A stretch of 7,102 nucleotides of DNA, taken from assembly GCA_002431545.1 (NCBI GenBank), contig DJFY01000042.1, forward strand, positions 1 to 7,102, given 5' to 3'. The DNA is from Cellvibrionales bacterium UBA5860 (GTDB lineage Bacteria > Pseudomonadota > Gammaproteobacteria > Pseudomonadales > Porticoccaceae). Numbering within the stretch: position 1 is the stretch's first letter; each line of letters begins with the position of its first letter. A program made the position numbers and the translations under genes. The notes beneath the pieces were generated by a model that saw only the letters and a program-made list of their open reading frames with translations, searched no databases and had not been told where the DNA came from. Below, piece by piece: positions 1 through 6,326 of the stretch.

Positions 1-186
1 CCTGAGTTCTGCGTAAATGGGCGAGCGGTTGGTAAATGAATCGATACGGCGGTGCAATTGAATGCCGTACTCAATGGCGGGCGGGCGATCACCGCGCAGC
101 GGCCCTTTGACGAAATCGCCGAGCAGTCCGCCGACCTGAATATCGGCATCGCTCCCCGACAGGTAAAGGTGGGCAAGGTAATTCAC
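1..186 (-). CDS. acpH: Acyl carrier protein phosphodiesterase, N-terminal part (cut by window edge)
   Basis: The 62 codons read leftward off the window edge. They begin with NYLAHLYLSG, then GGLLGDFVKG (residues 19-28) and GIQLHRRIDSFT (about 45-56). This is the conserved start of the AcpH (DUF479) family, where LAHL, the DFVKG aspartate and the HRRID block are typical. Family members hydrolyse the 4'-phosphopantetheine arm from holo-ACP in the cytoplasm; E. coli AcpH is about 190 residues, so roughly two thirds of the gene is missing here. The start is GTG at 186-184, overlapping the gshA stop as GTGA. That implies translation coupled to gshA and transcription from the same operon. No other start near the conserved N-terminus fits. 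The family call is firm. Activity on ACP is inherited from the family and not shown here. Confidence 0.88.
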   Translation of the reverse strand, partial: MNYLAHLYLSGSDADIQVGGLLGDFVKGPLRGDRPPAIEYGIQLHRRIDSFTNRSPIYAELR

Positions 187-1775
187 GGCTCGACATCCAG
201 GTCGTATTGCCGATAAAAACGATCTAGGTAGGCTTCAAAGCTGATATCGTCAGATTGTTCGATTTCTACCTGTTTGGCCAGAGACTCTCGCGCCAGGGAT
301 TGAAAGTACGCCACCAGTGATGCATCCAAGGGGTGATCCAGAAAGTATTCCCGGTGCTGGCGAGCGTGACGCAGCGCTGTTTGAAAGTAAGTCTGACCAC
401 TGGTTTTCATGTCGTCGAGCAATTGTGTCGCCGGATTCGGCACATGCCCGGCGACCTTTTCTCGCTGCAGGGTCACGGCATCCCCGTGGACCGGGGTCGG
501 CATATTCAAATCCAGCAAAGCTGCAACGGGTTCTAATTCGGCAAAAAGCTCTTCGGTCCAGGCTTCCAGTGTCACCTCTCCGCCGTTGCGAAACAGGGTC
601 AGCCCGGGTGCCCGTCCCTGGTAGACGATGCGCCGCTGATTGTCAGACAGGTGCTGATATTCCTCGTTATTGGTGGCAGGACTTTCCTGCAGCAGACAAT
701 GCAGTAGAAAAACTTCCATGAAGTACATCTGTGATTCGTCGATGCCGACCGGCAAATAGGGATTGAGGTCGATACAGCGGATTTCCACGTATTCAATGCC
801 GCGTTGCCACAGAGCCCGAATCGGCGTTTCCCCGCTTTCGGTAGTGCGTTTTGGTCGAATAGTGCTGTAGAACTCGTTTTCGATCTGAAGCAGATGGGTA
901 TTGAGCTGACGGTACCGGTTATCGGCGCCTTTTACCCCGATTTTCTCGTAGGGGGGGTACGGTGAGGTCAGCGCGGCGCGCAGTGTTTCGACGTAAGTCG
1001 CCAGATCGTTATAACACACCGTCAGCGACGCCTGGGCTTCGCTCTGGTATCCCAGGTCGCCCATGCGCAGGGAAGTGGCGAAAGGCGCGTACAAACTATG
1101 TGCGTCCCCGTTAAAAGGGGTCAACTGATGTCCCCGGTTGGCGACGAAGGAACGACACACCGCGGGTGCGGCACCGAACAAATACAACAGCAGCCAGAAA
1201 TGCCGGCGAAAATTGCGAATAAGCGCGAAATACTGCTGGGTTTTGAAGTTCTGTAGACTGTCTTTGATGCCCTCTTCCCGTGCCAGCAGCTGCCAACAGA
1301 CATCTGGCAGGGACCAGTTGTAATGAATACCGGCGATGGTCTGCATCAATCGCCCGTAGCGATGCCCGAGGCCCTCGCGGTATATTTTTTTCATGCGACC
1401 GATGTTGGACGAGCCATACTCGGCCAGCGGAATATCCTCGTCGCGTCCCAGGACACAGGGCATGCTGTTCACCCACAGCAACTCGTCACCGATATTGGCG
1501 TAAGTGAAGCGGTGAACTTCCTCCAGGGACTGAATAACTTCCGGCACCGAGGTCAGCGGGGGGGTGATGAACTCAAGCAGCGCCTCGGAAAAATCCGTAG
1601 TGATCAGCGGATGTGTGAGCGTCGAGCCCAGTGAGCGCGGATGCGGGCGCAGTGATAACTCGCCGCCGGGCGTGACGCGCAGGCTTTCTTTTTCCAGGCC
1701 GCGTCGGATCTGTGCCAGATCCGGATGATGCGCCGGCTGGCTCAACAACGACAGACGCTTACTAAGTTGGCTCAA
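183..1775 (-). CDS. gshA: Glutamate-cysteine ligase, proteobacterial type
   Basis: This enzyme joins L-glutamate and L-cysteine with ATP to give gamma-glutamylcysteine, the first and controlling step of cytoplasmic glutathione synthesis. The 530 residues are close to the E. coli length (about 518) and collinear with it. Recognisable blocks are RGLEKESLRV (25-34, with the conserved Glu pair 28/30), ITTDFSEALLEFITP (58-72), YGSSNIGR (120-127), MQTIAGIHYNWSLP (144-157), QIENEFYSTIRPKR (297-310) and GIEYVEIRCIDLNPY (326-340). The start codon is TTG. An in-frame TGA lies five codons upstream (1790-1788) and no ATG or GTG lies near the conserved N-terminus, and LSQLSKRLSLL aligns with the start of Pseudomonas GshA as I recall it. 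The ribosome site is weak (GGAA about 7 nt upstream), so translation may be modest. It sits 34 nt after a small unknown gene and overlaps acpH, so the three probably form one transcript. Confidence 0.96.
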   Translation of the reverse strand: MSQLSKRLSLLSQPAHHPDLAQIRRGLEKESLRVTPGGELSLRPHPRSLGSTLTHPLITTDFSEALLEFITPPLTSVPEVIQSLEEVHRFTYANIGDELLWVNSMPCVLGRDEDIPLAEYGSSNIGRMKKIYREGLGHRYGRLMQTIAGIHYNWSLPDVCWQLLAREEGIKDSLQNFKTQQYFALIRNFRRHFWLLLYLFGAAPAVCRSFVANRGHQLTPFNGDAHSLYAPFATSLRMGDLGYQSEAQASLTVCYNDLATYVETLRAALTSPYPPYEKIGVKGADNRYRQLNTHLLQIENEFYSTIRPKRTTESGETPIRALWQRGIEYVEIRCIDLNPYLPVGIDESQMYFMEVFLLHCLLQESPATNNEEYQHLSDNQRRIVYQGRAPGLTLFRNGGEVTLEAWTEELFAELEPVAALLDLNMPTPVHGDAVTLQREKVAGHVPNPATQLLDDMKTSGQTYFQTALRHARQHREYFLDHPLDASLVAYFQSLARESLAKQVEIEQSDDISFEAYLDRFYRQYDLDVEP

Positions 1776-1792
1776 TGGGAGGTTCCGTCAGG

Positions 1793-1811
1793 GACGCCGG
1801 AATCCGGTGTC
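1793..1811 (-). other. Small inverted repeat between the unknown gene and gshA
   Basis: The plus strand reads GACGCCGG-AAT-CCGGTGTC, an 8-bp inverted repeat with one imperfect pair. In the minus-strand transcript that pair is an A-C mismatch. The repeat touches the stop codon of the upstream small gene and ends about 17 nt before the gshA TTG. No T-run follows, so it is not a classical terminator. It might modulate gshA expression or stabilise an mRNA end, or be chance in GC-rich DNA. Confidence 0.25.
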
Positions 1812-2031
1812 ATTGCCCGCAATATTCCAGCCCGCTGTCCGCTGGAAGCTCTTCCCGGGGGACGACACGGGCCCGTAGGTCGATATCGGTGGCATTGAGT
1901 TCTAGCAGCTGATTCAGCGCGATGTCTTTGTGAGGCGTGTTGAAAAGCTCGGATTCACGGTACTCCTTTGTCCAGACCAGATCCCTTGTCAGAAGTTTCC
2001 CCGAGGCGTCTATCAGAAAATACTGCGTCAT
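1810..2031 (-). CDS. Small conserved-looking protein of unknown function, first gene of the gshA unit
   Basis: I do not recognise this 73-residue protein. It begins MTQYFLIDASGKLLTR, is soluble and acidic, and shows no signal peptide, membrane segment, cysteine pair or metal motif. It ends LPADSGLEYCGQ. A longer reading from an ATG at 2145 (111 residues) is possible, but that added 38-residue stretch looks like translated intergenic DNA. It is also interrupted by a good promoter at 2061-2088, whose transcript would start downstream of the long start. The short ATG lies about 20-25 nt after the predicted transcription start and has no strong Shine-Dalgarno. It precedes gshA by 34 nt on the same strand, so cotranscription is likely; a role in glutathione metabolism would be a guess. 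Confidence 0.6.
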   Translation of the reverse strand: MTQYFLIDASGKLLTRDLVWTKEYRESELFNTPHKDIALNQLLELNATDIDLRARVVPREELPADSGLEYCGQ

Positions 2032-2060
2032 GCGGCACCGAACGGTACTGAGTGGCGGCC

Positions 2061-2088
2061 AGTGTAACGGATCGACCTGATCGAGCAA
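2061..2088 (-). promoter_or_regulatory. Candidate sigma70 promoter for the small gene, gshA and acpH
   Basis: On the minus strand, TTGCTC (2088-2083) is followed after 16 bp by TACACT (2066-2061). These match the -35 and -10 consensus at 4 of 6 and 4 of 6 positions, with near-ideal spacing. Transcription would begin near 2054, giving a leader of about 20-25 nt before the ATG at 2031. It lies in the divergent gap between this unit and ugd. Confidence 0.5.
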
Positions 2089-2127
2089 CCGTTTTCCGGC
2101 TTTTTGGGGGTGGAATGGCACATTCTG

Positions 2128-2161
2128 GCGACATAATTTCGTCATGTTTTATTCCGACAAT
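2128..2161 (+). promoter_or_regulatory. Weak PhoB-box-like site and -10 upstream of ugd
   Basis: GCGACATAATTTCGTCAT (2128-2145) matches the PhoB box consensus CTGTCATAWAWCTGTCAY at 12 of 18 positions by hand count. The second half-site is the better one. Exactly 10 bp later comes GACAAT (2156-2161), 4 of 6 to the -10 consensus; 10 bp is the box-to--10 spacing I recall for E. coli phoA. A start near 2168 would give a leader of about 24 nt before the ugd ATG. The match is weak enough to occur by chance; the spacing and location are what raise it. Confidence 0.3.
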
Positions 2162-2191
2162 AGCCGTGTTTCAGTTGCTGGGGGATCAGCA

Positions 2192-3664
2192 ATGAGAGTA
2201 TCAGTCATCGGTTGTGGCTATGTCGGTCTGGTCACGGCGGCCTGTCTCGCTCAAACCGGACACCAGGTTAAATGCCTGGATATTGATGTCGACCGGGTCG
2301 AACAACTGCGGCGCGGGGTATGCCCTATCTTCGAGCCGGGGCTGGAAGAGGTTATCGCCAACGGTCTGCGTGATCATACGCTTAGTTTCACAGCCGAGAT
2401 CGAGGAAGCCTGCCGCGAGGTGGACGTGATTTTTATTGCCGTGGGCACGCCGAGCGGTGAAGACGGCTCCGCCGATACAGGTTACGTCCTGGCCGCAGCG
2501 GGGCAGATCGCTGCGCATCTCGACCAGGCGGCCATCGTGGTGGTCAAATCGACCGTGCCGGTGGGCACCTGTGATGCAGTCGCCCGGCGCGTAGCAGAGG
2601 GACTCGGTGGGCGGGGTGTTCGATTCGCCGTGACTGTGGTGTCTAACCCGGAGTTTTTAAAGGAAGGCGCTGCGGTCAACGATTTTATGAAACCGGATCG
2701 CATCATCGTGGGTACCGAGGACAGACAAGCGATTCAGCGTATGCGTGAGCTGTACGCGCCCTTTAATCGTAATCACGACCGCATGATGTTTATGGATGTG
2801 CGTTCGGCAGAGCTGACCAAGTACGCGGCAAACGCCATGCTGGCGACGAAAATCAGTTTTATTAACGAGATTGCCAATATCGCCGAGCTAGTCAATGCCG
2901 ATATTGAAAAGGTGCGACAGGGTATTGGAGCAGATCCGCGCATCGGCCATCATTTTATTTATCCCGGTTGCGGTTTCGGTGGATCCTGTTTTCCCAAAGA
3001 CGTCCGGGCTCTCGAGGCGACCGCGCTCGATCGCAACTATCGCCCACGTTTGCTGCGCGCGGTGCGCGAGATCAACGACCGGCAGAAACAACGCCTGGTT
3101 GAAAAGGTTCACGATTACTTTGACGGAGAGTTGCGTGGCCGCGTTTTCGCTCTATGGGGCCTGTCGTTTAAGCCGCAGACCGACGATATGCGAGCCGCGC
3201 CCAGCCGCGTCGTCATGGAGGCCCTGTGGCGTTCAGGGGCCAGCGTTCGCGCGTACGATCCCCAGGCTATGGAGGCGTGTCAGGCCATCTATGGCGATCG
3301 CGAGGGATTGTCTTTGCTTGGCACTAAAGAAGCCGCAATAAAAGGCGCCGACGCGTTGATTATCTGTACGGAATGGAAGGGTTTCTGGGCGCCGGACTTC
3401 GACTATCTGGTGGAGACACTAAAAACGCCGGTCATTTTTGACGGACGCAATCTCTTTGATCCCAGTCTGGTGACGGCTAAAGGCCTCGACTATATCGGGA
3501 TCGGCCGCAGCGGCCAGGGTCAGGCGACGCCCGGCCTTCGTCTGCAAGCTGGCTCGAACAGGAACGATAGTTTGTTGGATAAGACAGGTGGCCCAGTACC
3601 GTTCCAGAACTCGCGCTCCGCGACCGTGCCTGGTATTTGGGGCGGCCCGGATCAGGCGGCCTGA
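2192..3664 (+). CDS. ugd: UDP-glucose 6-dehydrogenase with extended C-terminus
   Basis: This cytoplasmic enzyme oxidises UDP-glucose to UDP-glucuronate with two NAD+, giving the precursor of glucuronate-containing polysaccharides and glycolipids. The N-terminal Rossmann domain has VIGCGYVG (5-12). STVPVGT (120-126) and NPEFLKEGAAVNDF (152-165) follow. The central helix contains LTKYAANAMLATK (208-220), and the catalytic loop GFGGSCFPKD (261-270) holds the nucleophile Cys266. The C-terminal domain has GLSFKPQTDDMRAAPS (323-338), CTEWKGF (392-398) and FDGRNLFDP (416-424). The chosen ATG at 2192 puts the Rossmann strand at residue 2 and has GGGGGA about 6 nt upstream; a longer reading from 2144 adds 16 residues that do not fit the family. 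The family normally ends near residue 439 (YIGIGRS). Here about 50 polar, Gly/Pro/Ser-rich residues follow, unlike anything I know. It converges with the phosphatase-glycosyltransferase operon. Confidence 0.95.
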   Translation: MRVSVIGCGYVGLVTAACLAQTGHQVKCLDIDVDRVEQLRRGVCPIFEPGLEEVIANGLRDHTLSFTAEIEEACREVDVIFIAVGTPSGEDGSADTGYVLAAAGQIAAHLDQAAIVVVKSTVPVGTCDAVARRVAEGLGGRGVRFAVTVVSNPEFLKEGAAVNDFMKPDRIIVGTEDRQAIQRMRELYAPFNRNHDRMMFMDVRSAELTKYAANAMLATKISFINEIANIAELVNADIEKVRQGIGADPRIGHHFIYPGCGFGGSCFPKDVRALEATALDRNYRPRLLRAVREINDRQKQRLVEKVHDYFDGELRGRVFALWGLSFKPQTDDMRAAPSRVVMEALWRSGASVRAYDPQAMEACQAIYGDREGLSLLGTKEAAIKGADALIICTEWKGFWAPDFDYLVETLKTPVIFDGRNLFDPSLVTAKGLDYIGIGRSGQGQATPGLRLQAGSNRNDSLLDKTGGPVPFQNSRSATVPGIWGGPDQAA

Positions 3665-3666
3665 GC

Positions 3667-3685
3667 CGGCGGCTATCTAGCGCCG
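3667..3685 (+). terminator. Hairpin just after the ugd stop, possible terminator
   Basis: CGGCG (3667-3671) pairs with CGCCG (3681-3685), with a possible inner CT/AG pair around a small loop. It starts 3 nt after the ugd TGA. No T-run follows (the next bases are TTGACAAG), so intrinsic termination would be inefficient; mRNA 3'-end protection is an alternative. Confidence 0.25.
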
Positions 3686-3754
3686 TTGACAAGCTAGAGT
3701 CGTCTGCGCTCCTACAGAATACAACCGCTGACAGCGTGGCATTAGTTACGGGGG

Positions 3755-3772
3755 AAAAGCCGGATTTGCCGG
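3755..3772 (-). terminator. Weak hairpin plus T-run after the phosphoesterase gene
   Basis: On the minus strand, 11 nt after the stop codon, CCGG-CAAAT-CCGG forms a 4-bp stem with a 5-nt loop, followed by CTTTT. Position and orientation suit a terminator for the three-gene operon. The stem is very short, so this is only a candidate. The 119-bp convergent gap (3665-3783) holds nothing else beyond a small CGCT-GAC-AGCG inverted repeat at 3726-3736. Confidence 0.25.
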
Positions 3773-3783
3773 GAGCCCACTGA

Positions 3784-4656
3784 TTAGCGCGCCAGATTCG
3801 GCAGTCTCAGTGGTGCGTGGCTATCGCTATCCGCGACCGCTTGTGTTTTAAGCGCCTGTTGCAGGTCGCCCCAGTGAATCAGCTCAAGTTCGCCGTTGCG
3901 GTGTTCGACCAACGCCGTACAGCTTTCTATCCAGTCGCCATCATTGCAGTAGAGCTTGTCGTCGATCAGGCGAAGTTCCGGCTGGTGAATGTGCCCGCAG
4001 ATAATACCGTCGACCTTGCGTTGCTTGCACTCTGCGATGGCAGCGTTCTCAAATGCGGTAATCGCAGCCCGGGCGTTGGCGACACGGTTTTTTACGTAGT
4101 AGGCCAGTGACCAGTAGGGCCGCTTGAATAACTTACGAAAGCGATTTCCCCAGCGGTTCAAAAACAGCAGGAACTCGTAACTCGCATTGCCCAGCCATTT
4201 GTTGAGCCGGCTGCAACGAACTGCGTAATCGAATTCGTCGCCATGAACCAGGAGCAAACGCTTGCCCAGCGCGGTGGTGTGAATATATTCCCGGGCGATC
4301 AGTACATCCAGTAACTCGTGGTCGACGATACTGCGACACCAGGCATCGTGATTGCCCGGAATATATATCACCCGGCGACCCTGGCGGGCAAAGTCCAGCA
4401 GTCGCTCGAGGACTTCCTGATGCTTCTGCGGCCACTGGAAACGCTTTTTCATGGACCAGAAATCGACCACGTCACCGACCAGATAAAGGGTGTCGAAGTC
4501 GATGCTGTCGAGAAAGTCGAGCAGGAAATCGGCCCGGCATCCCTTGTAGCCCAGGTGAATATCCGAAAGCCAGACTGCGTTCAGGCGAATAAACTTCAGG
4601 TGGCTCGCGTCGCGTGTAATCGCGGCATCGGTGTCTGTGTCAGGGGCGGATGGCAA
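3784..4656 (-). CDS. Calcineurin-like phosphoesterase of the LpxH/PlcP group, possible phospholipase C
   Basis: This 290-residue metallophosphoesterase keeps the full set of metal and active-site motifs: SDIHLG (31-36), GDVVDFW (61-67), GNHD (101-104), HGDEFD (138-143) and GHIHQPE (221-227). Automated annotation would probably say UDP-2,3-diacylglucosamine diphosphatase. True LpxH has GNRD at the third motif and is about 240 residues; here it is GNHD. The run KGCRADFLLDFL then DTLYLVGDVVD resembles PlcP, the Sinorhizobium phospholipase C that releases diacylglycerol during phosphate starvation. I therefore favour a lipid phosphodiesterase, but substrate is not decided by sequence. The start is TTG: an in-frame TAG lies three codons upstream and AGGAG sits 10 nt before it, inside the glycosyltransferase gene. 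The 17-nt overlap implies coupled translation. There is no signal peptide; a basic/aromatic stretch (about 160-190) may touch the membrane. It is the last gene of the operon. Confidence 0.85.
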   Translation of the reverse strand: MPSAPDTDTDAAITRDASHLKFIRLNAVWLSDIHLGYKGCRADFLLDFLDSIDFDTLYLVGDVVDFWSMKKRFQWPQKHQEVLERLLDFARQGRRVIYIPGNHDAWCRSIVDHELLDVLIAREYIHTTALGKRLLLVHGDEFDYAVRCSRLNKWLGNASYEFLLFLNRWGNRFRKLFKRPYWSLAYYVKNRVANARAAITAFENAAIAECKQRKVDGIICGHIHQPELRLIDDKLYCNDGDWIESCTALVEHRNGELELIHWGDLQQALKTQAVADSDSHAPLRLPNLAR

Positions 4657-5728
4657 ACTCTTCTATCTCCTGTGTGGTAAACAGGGGTTCGCTGGGAAAC
4701 CGGGTTTGGCGCCATAGTCGATTGGCCAGGCGCTCTATGCCGGAGTTATCGTCAAAGCAGCCGTTGGTGATCCAGCGCGCGACTTCGCCCGCTACATCCG
4801 GGTAGCGGACTCTTACCGCTCGACCTTCGCGCAGCCAGATTCTGACCACATCCGCGTCCAGGCCTGGCATGGTGTAGCCCAGACCGATCAGGCGTAACGC
4901 CAATGCGTTGGATAGCTGTTCCGATTGTCCGGCCACCGGTTTAACCAGAAGTTTACGGCCGAGCTGAAGCACTTCGCTGGCAAGCTCGAAGCCGGCGTTG
5001 CAGATCACGCCGTTACAGGATTCAAGAGCCTGCTGAAAGCCCTCCCGACTGGGCTGGAACCACCGGATGTGGTCGCATCGCGCAGCTTTGGCCTCGGGAT
5101 GGAAAACCTGAAACTGATAATCGGAAAAGGGTGCGAGCAATGTTTCGATCTCGCCCGGGGTTTCAAAAGGCAGGTAGACGACGATGGAATCCAGGCAAAT
5201 GGGTGCCTCCCCTTTGGGCACTGGCGCAATGGGCGGCAGGATGGGCATATCGAAGTGATACCAGTGGAAACCCAGTGCCGCGGGTGTCGGCGCAAAGTAT
5301 TTCATGATGAGCTGATGATGCGGGCCGCCGTAGTGTTGGGGAATGGCATAGCGAAAGGCATACTGGTGACCAAGGCCGAGCACCGGCGTTTTGCAGAGCC
5401 GGCCGGCCCAGGCCGTGACGGGTTCGAAATCGGTCAGAATAAGATCGTAGTTTCGCGTGTTCAGCGTGCGCACTTCCCGGAAAAACTTTCCGGGTGTCGC
5501 TCGCGTCAGTGTTTTCAGGGCGCGGATGCGCCCGCCCTCCGTCACCATGGTGAGCCCGGTACACAGGGCGTAGTCACCAAAGGGTTGCATGTCAAAAAAT
5601 TTGTCCCCGGGTCGGCCGGAGAAAACAAAGTCTACCTCGGCGCCTTGGGCCGCCAGCGCCGGTGCCATTGCTCGGGCACGCGTGATATGACCGTTGCCGG
5701 TCCCCTGAACGCCGTAGAGTATTCGCAT
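4640..5728 (-). CDS. GT-B glycosyltransferase, MJ1255/VC2487-like (MurG-like fold)
   Basis: The protein has 362 residues. The N-terminus MRILYGVQGTGNGHITRARA carries the glycine-rich loop GTGNGH (9-14), typical of MurG-like GT-B enzymes that use nucleotide sugars. The C-terminal half has CNAGFELASEVLQLGRK (243-259) then KPVAGQSEQLSNA (263-275), the expected sugar-nucleotide-binding segment with the conserved Glu/Gln positions. Other conserved-looking blocks are LTDFEPV (98-104) and GLGHQYAF (118-125). It has no membrane helix, so it would be cytoplasmic or peripheral, acting on a lipid at the inner leaflet. Between a PAP2 phosphatase and a PlcP-like phosphoesterase, a diacylglycerol or other lipid acceptor is plausible, but neither donor nor acceptor is known. 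The start ATG lies 4 nt after the PAP2 stop with no clear Shine-Dalgarno, which suggests termination-reinitiation. The stop overlaps the next gene by 17 nt. Confidence 0.85.
   Translation of the reverse strand: MRILYGVQGTGNGHITRARAMAPALAAQGAEVDFVFSGRPGDKFFDMQPFGDYALCTGLTMVTEGGRIRALKTLTRATPGKFFREVRTLNTRNYDLILTDFEPVTAWAGRLCKTPVLGLGHQYAFRYAIPQHYGGPHHQLIMKYFAPTPAALGFHWYHFDMPILPPIAPVPKGEAPICLDSIVVYLPFETPGEIETLLAPFSDYQFQVFHPEAKAARCDHIRWFQPSREGFQQALESCNGVICNAGFELASEVLQLGRKLLVKPVAGQSEQLSNALALRLIGLGYTMPGLDADVVRIWLREGRAVRVRYPDVAGEVARWITNGCFDDNSGIERLANRLWRQTRFPSEPLFTTQEIEEFAIRP
4667..4671 (-). promoter_or_regulatory. Shine-Dalgarno AGGAG for the TTG-started phosphoesterase
   Basis: AGGAG on the minus strand lies inside the last codons of the glycosyltransferase gene, 10 nt before the TTG at 4656. 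A second purine run, AGAAGAG, lies closer. This supports the unusual TTG start and internal initiation within the operon. Confidence 0.55.
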
Positions 5729-5732
5729 GAGT

Positions 5733-6281
5733 CTAAACTAACGTAGCAATACCAATGGTGCCGATTGTCGCGCCGATGATGGCGCCGGCGAAGACGTCCG
5801 TTGGAAAGTGGACGCCTAGAAAGACGCGGGCGGCGCCGACCAGTGTCGCCCAGCAATAAAGGGCTTCTGTCAGGCCGGGGAAAAATGCCGCTACCACGGT
5901 CGCCGCGAGAAAGGCGCCGGATGTATGGCCGGAGGGAAAGCTGAACTGGTCCGATGGCGCGATAAAACTGGCGAAACCGGGCATGGCTTGCGCCGGGCGG
6001 TCGCGCTTCAGACCGTTTTTCAGCACCAGATAAAGCGGGCGCTCAATGGCGAAACCGAGGGCGAGGGCCAGGAATAAGCTGCTGGCTTCCGCTGAGCCTG
6101 CGGCATAAGCGAGTAGTGGAATGCACGGATAATAAAAACCGTCTGCAGAGCGGGACACCACTTTGCTGATCCAGGTAAAGACCGCCTGGTGCCTGCGTTG
6201 CATACACCAGGTAAAAGCCAGCACATCGCAGTGGTGGATCTTGTGCAGAAGACGGGTGTGTCGTGCATATGGTCTATTCAT
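5733..6281 (-). CDS. PAP2-family membrane lipid phosphatase
   Basis: This is a 182-residue integral membrane protein with all three PAP2 signature motifs. Motif 1 is KX6RP (Lys88 to Arg95-Pro96), motif 2 is PSGH (116-119), and motif 3 is RX5HX3D (Arg152, His158, Asp162), with Ala where Ser usually precedes the Arg. Hydrophobic segments lie near 49-62, 67-87, 121-137, 141-156 and 163-182, so the catalytic residues should face the periplasm as in PgpB-type enzymes. Members remove phosphate from phosphatidate, phosphatidylglycerophosphate or undecaprenyl pyrophosphate; which one applies here is open. I chose the ATG at 6281. An in-frame TTG at 6314 would lie only 12 nt from the PhoB box, probably upstream of the transcription start. 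It has no strong Shine-Dalgarno. It is the first gene of the operon, followed by the glycosyltransferase after 4 nt. Confidence 0.88.
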   Translation of the reverse strand: MNRPYARHTRLLHKIHHCDVLAFTWCMQRRHQAVFTWISKVVSRSADGFYYPCIPLLAYAAGSAEASSLFLALALGFAIERPLYLVLKNGLKRDRPAQAMPGFASFIAPSDQFSFPSGHTSGAFLAATVVAAFFPGLTEALYCWATLVGAARVFLGVHFPTDVFAGAIIGATIGTIGIATLV

Positions 6282-6326
6282 GGCCGCAAGGCTAGAGCCA
6301 CGCTGTGTCACCAATGTTAAGGTTTC

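Noticed and set aside
2116..2130. TGGCAC resembling a sigma54 -24 element before ugd
   Set aside because: The -12 part is wrong: the GC dinucleotide is off by one and TTGC is replaced by GGCG.
2032..2145. 38-residue N-terminal extension of the small gene upstream of gshA
   Set aside because: It is interrupted by a good -35/-10 pair on the same strand, so the transcript would begin after that start codon, and its composition looks intergenic.
2144..2191. Longer ugd start at 2144
   Set aside because: The 16 extra residues precede the canonical Rossmann start and overlap the predicted promoter; ATG 2192 has a clear G-rich ribosome site.
4925..5746. 273-codon plus-strand open frame
   Set aside because: It lies entirely antisense to the well-supported glycosyltransferase and shows no domain; it is a shadow of GC-rich codon use.
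6282..6314. TTG start giving a 193-residue PAP2 protein
   Set aside because: It lies only 12 nt downstream of the PhoB box and has no Shine-Dalgarno; the added residues show no family similarity.
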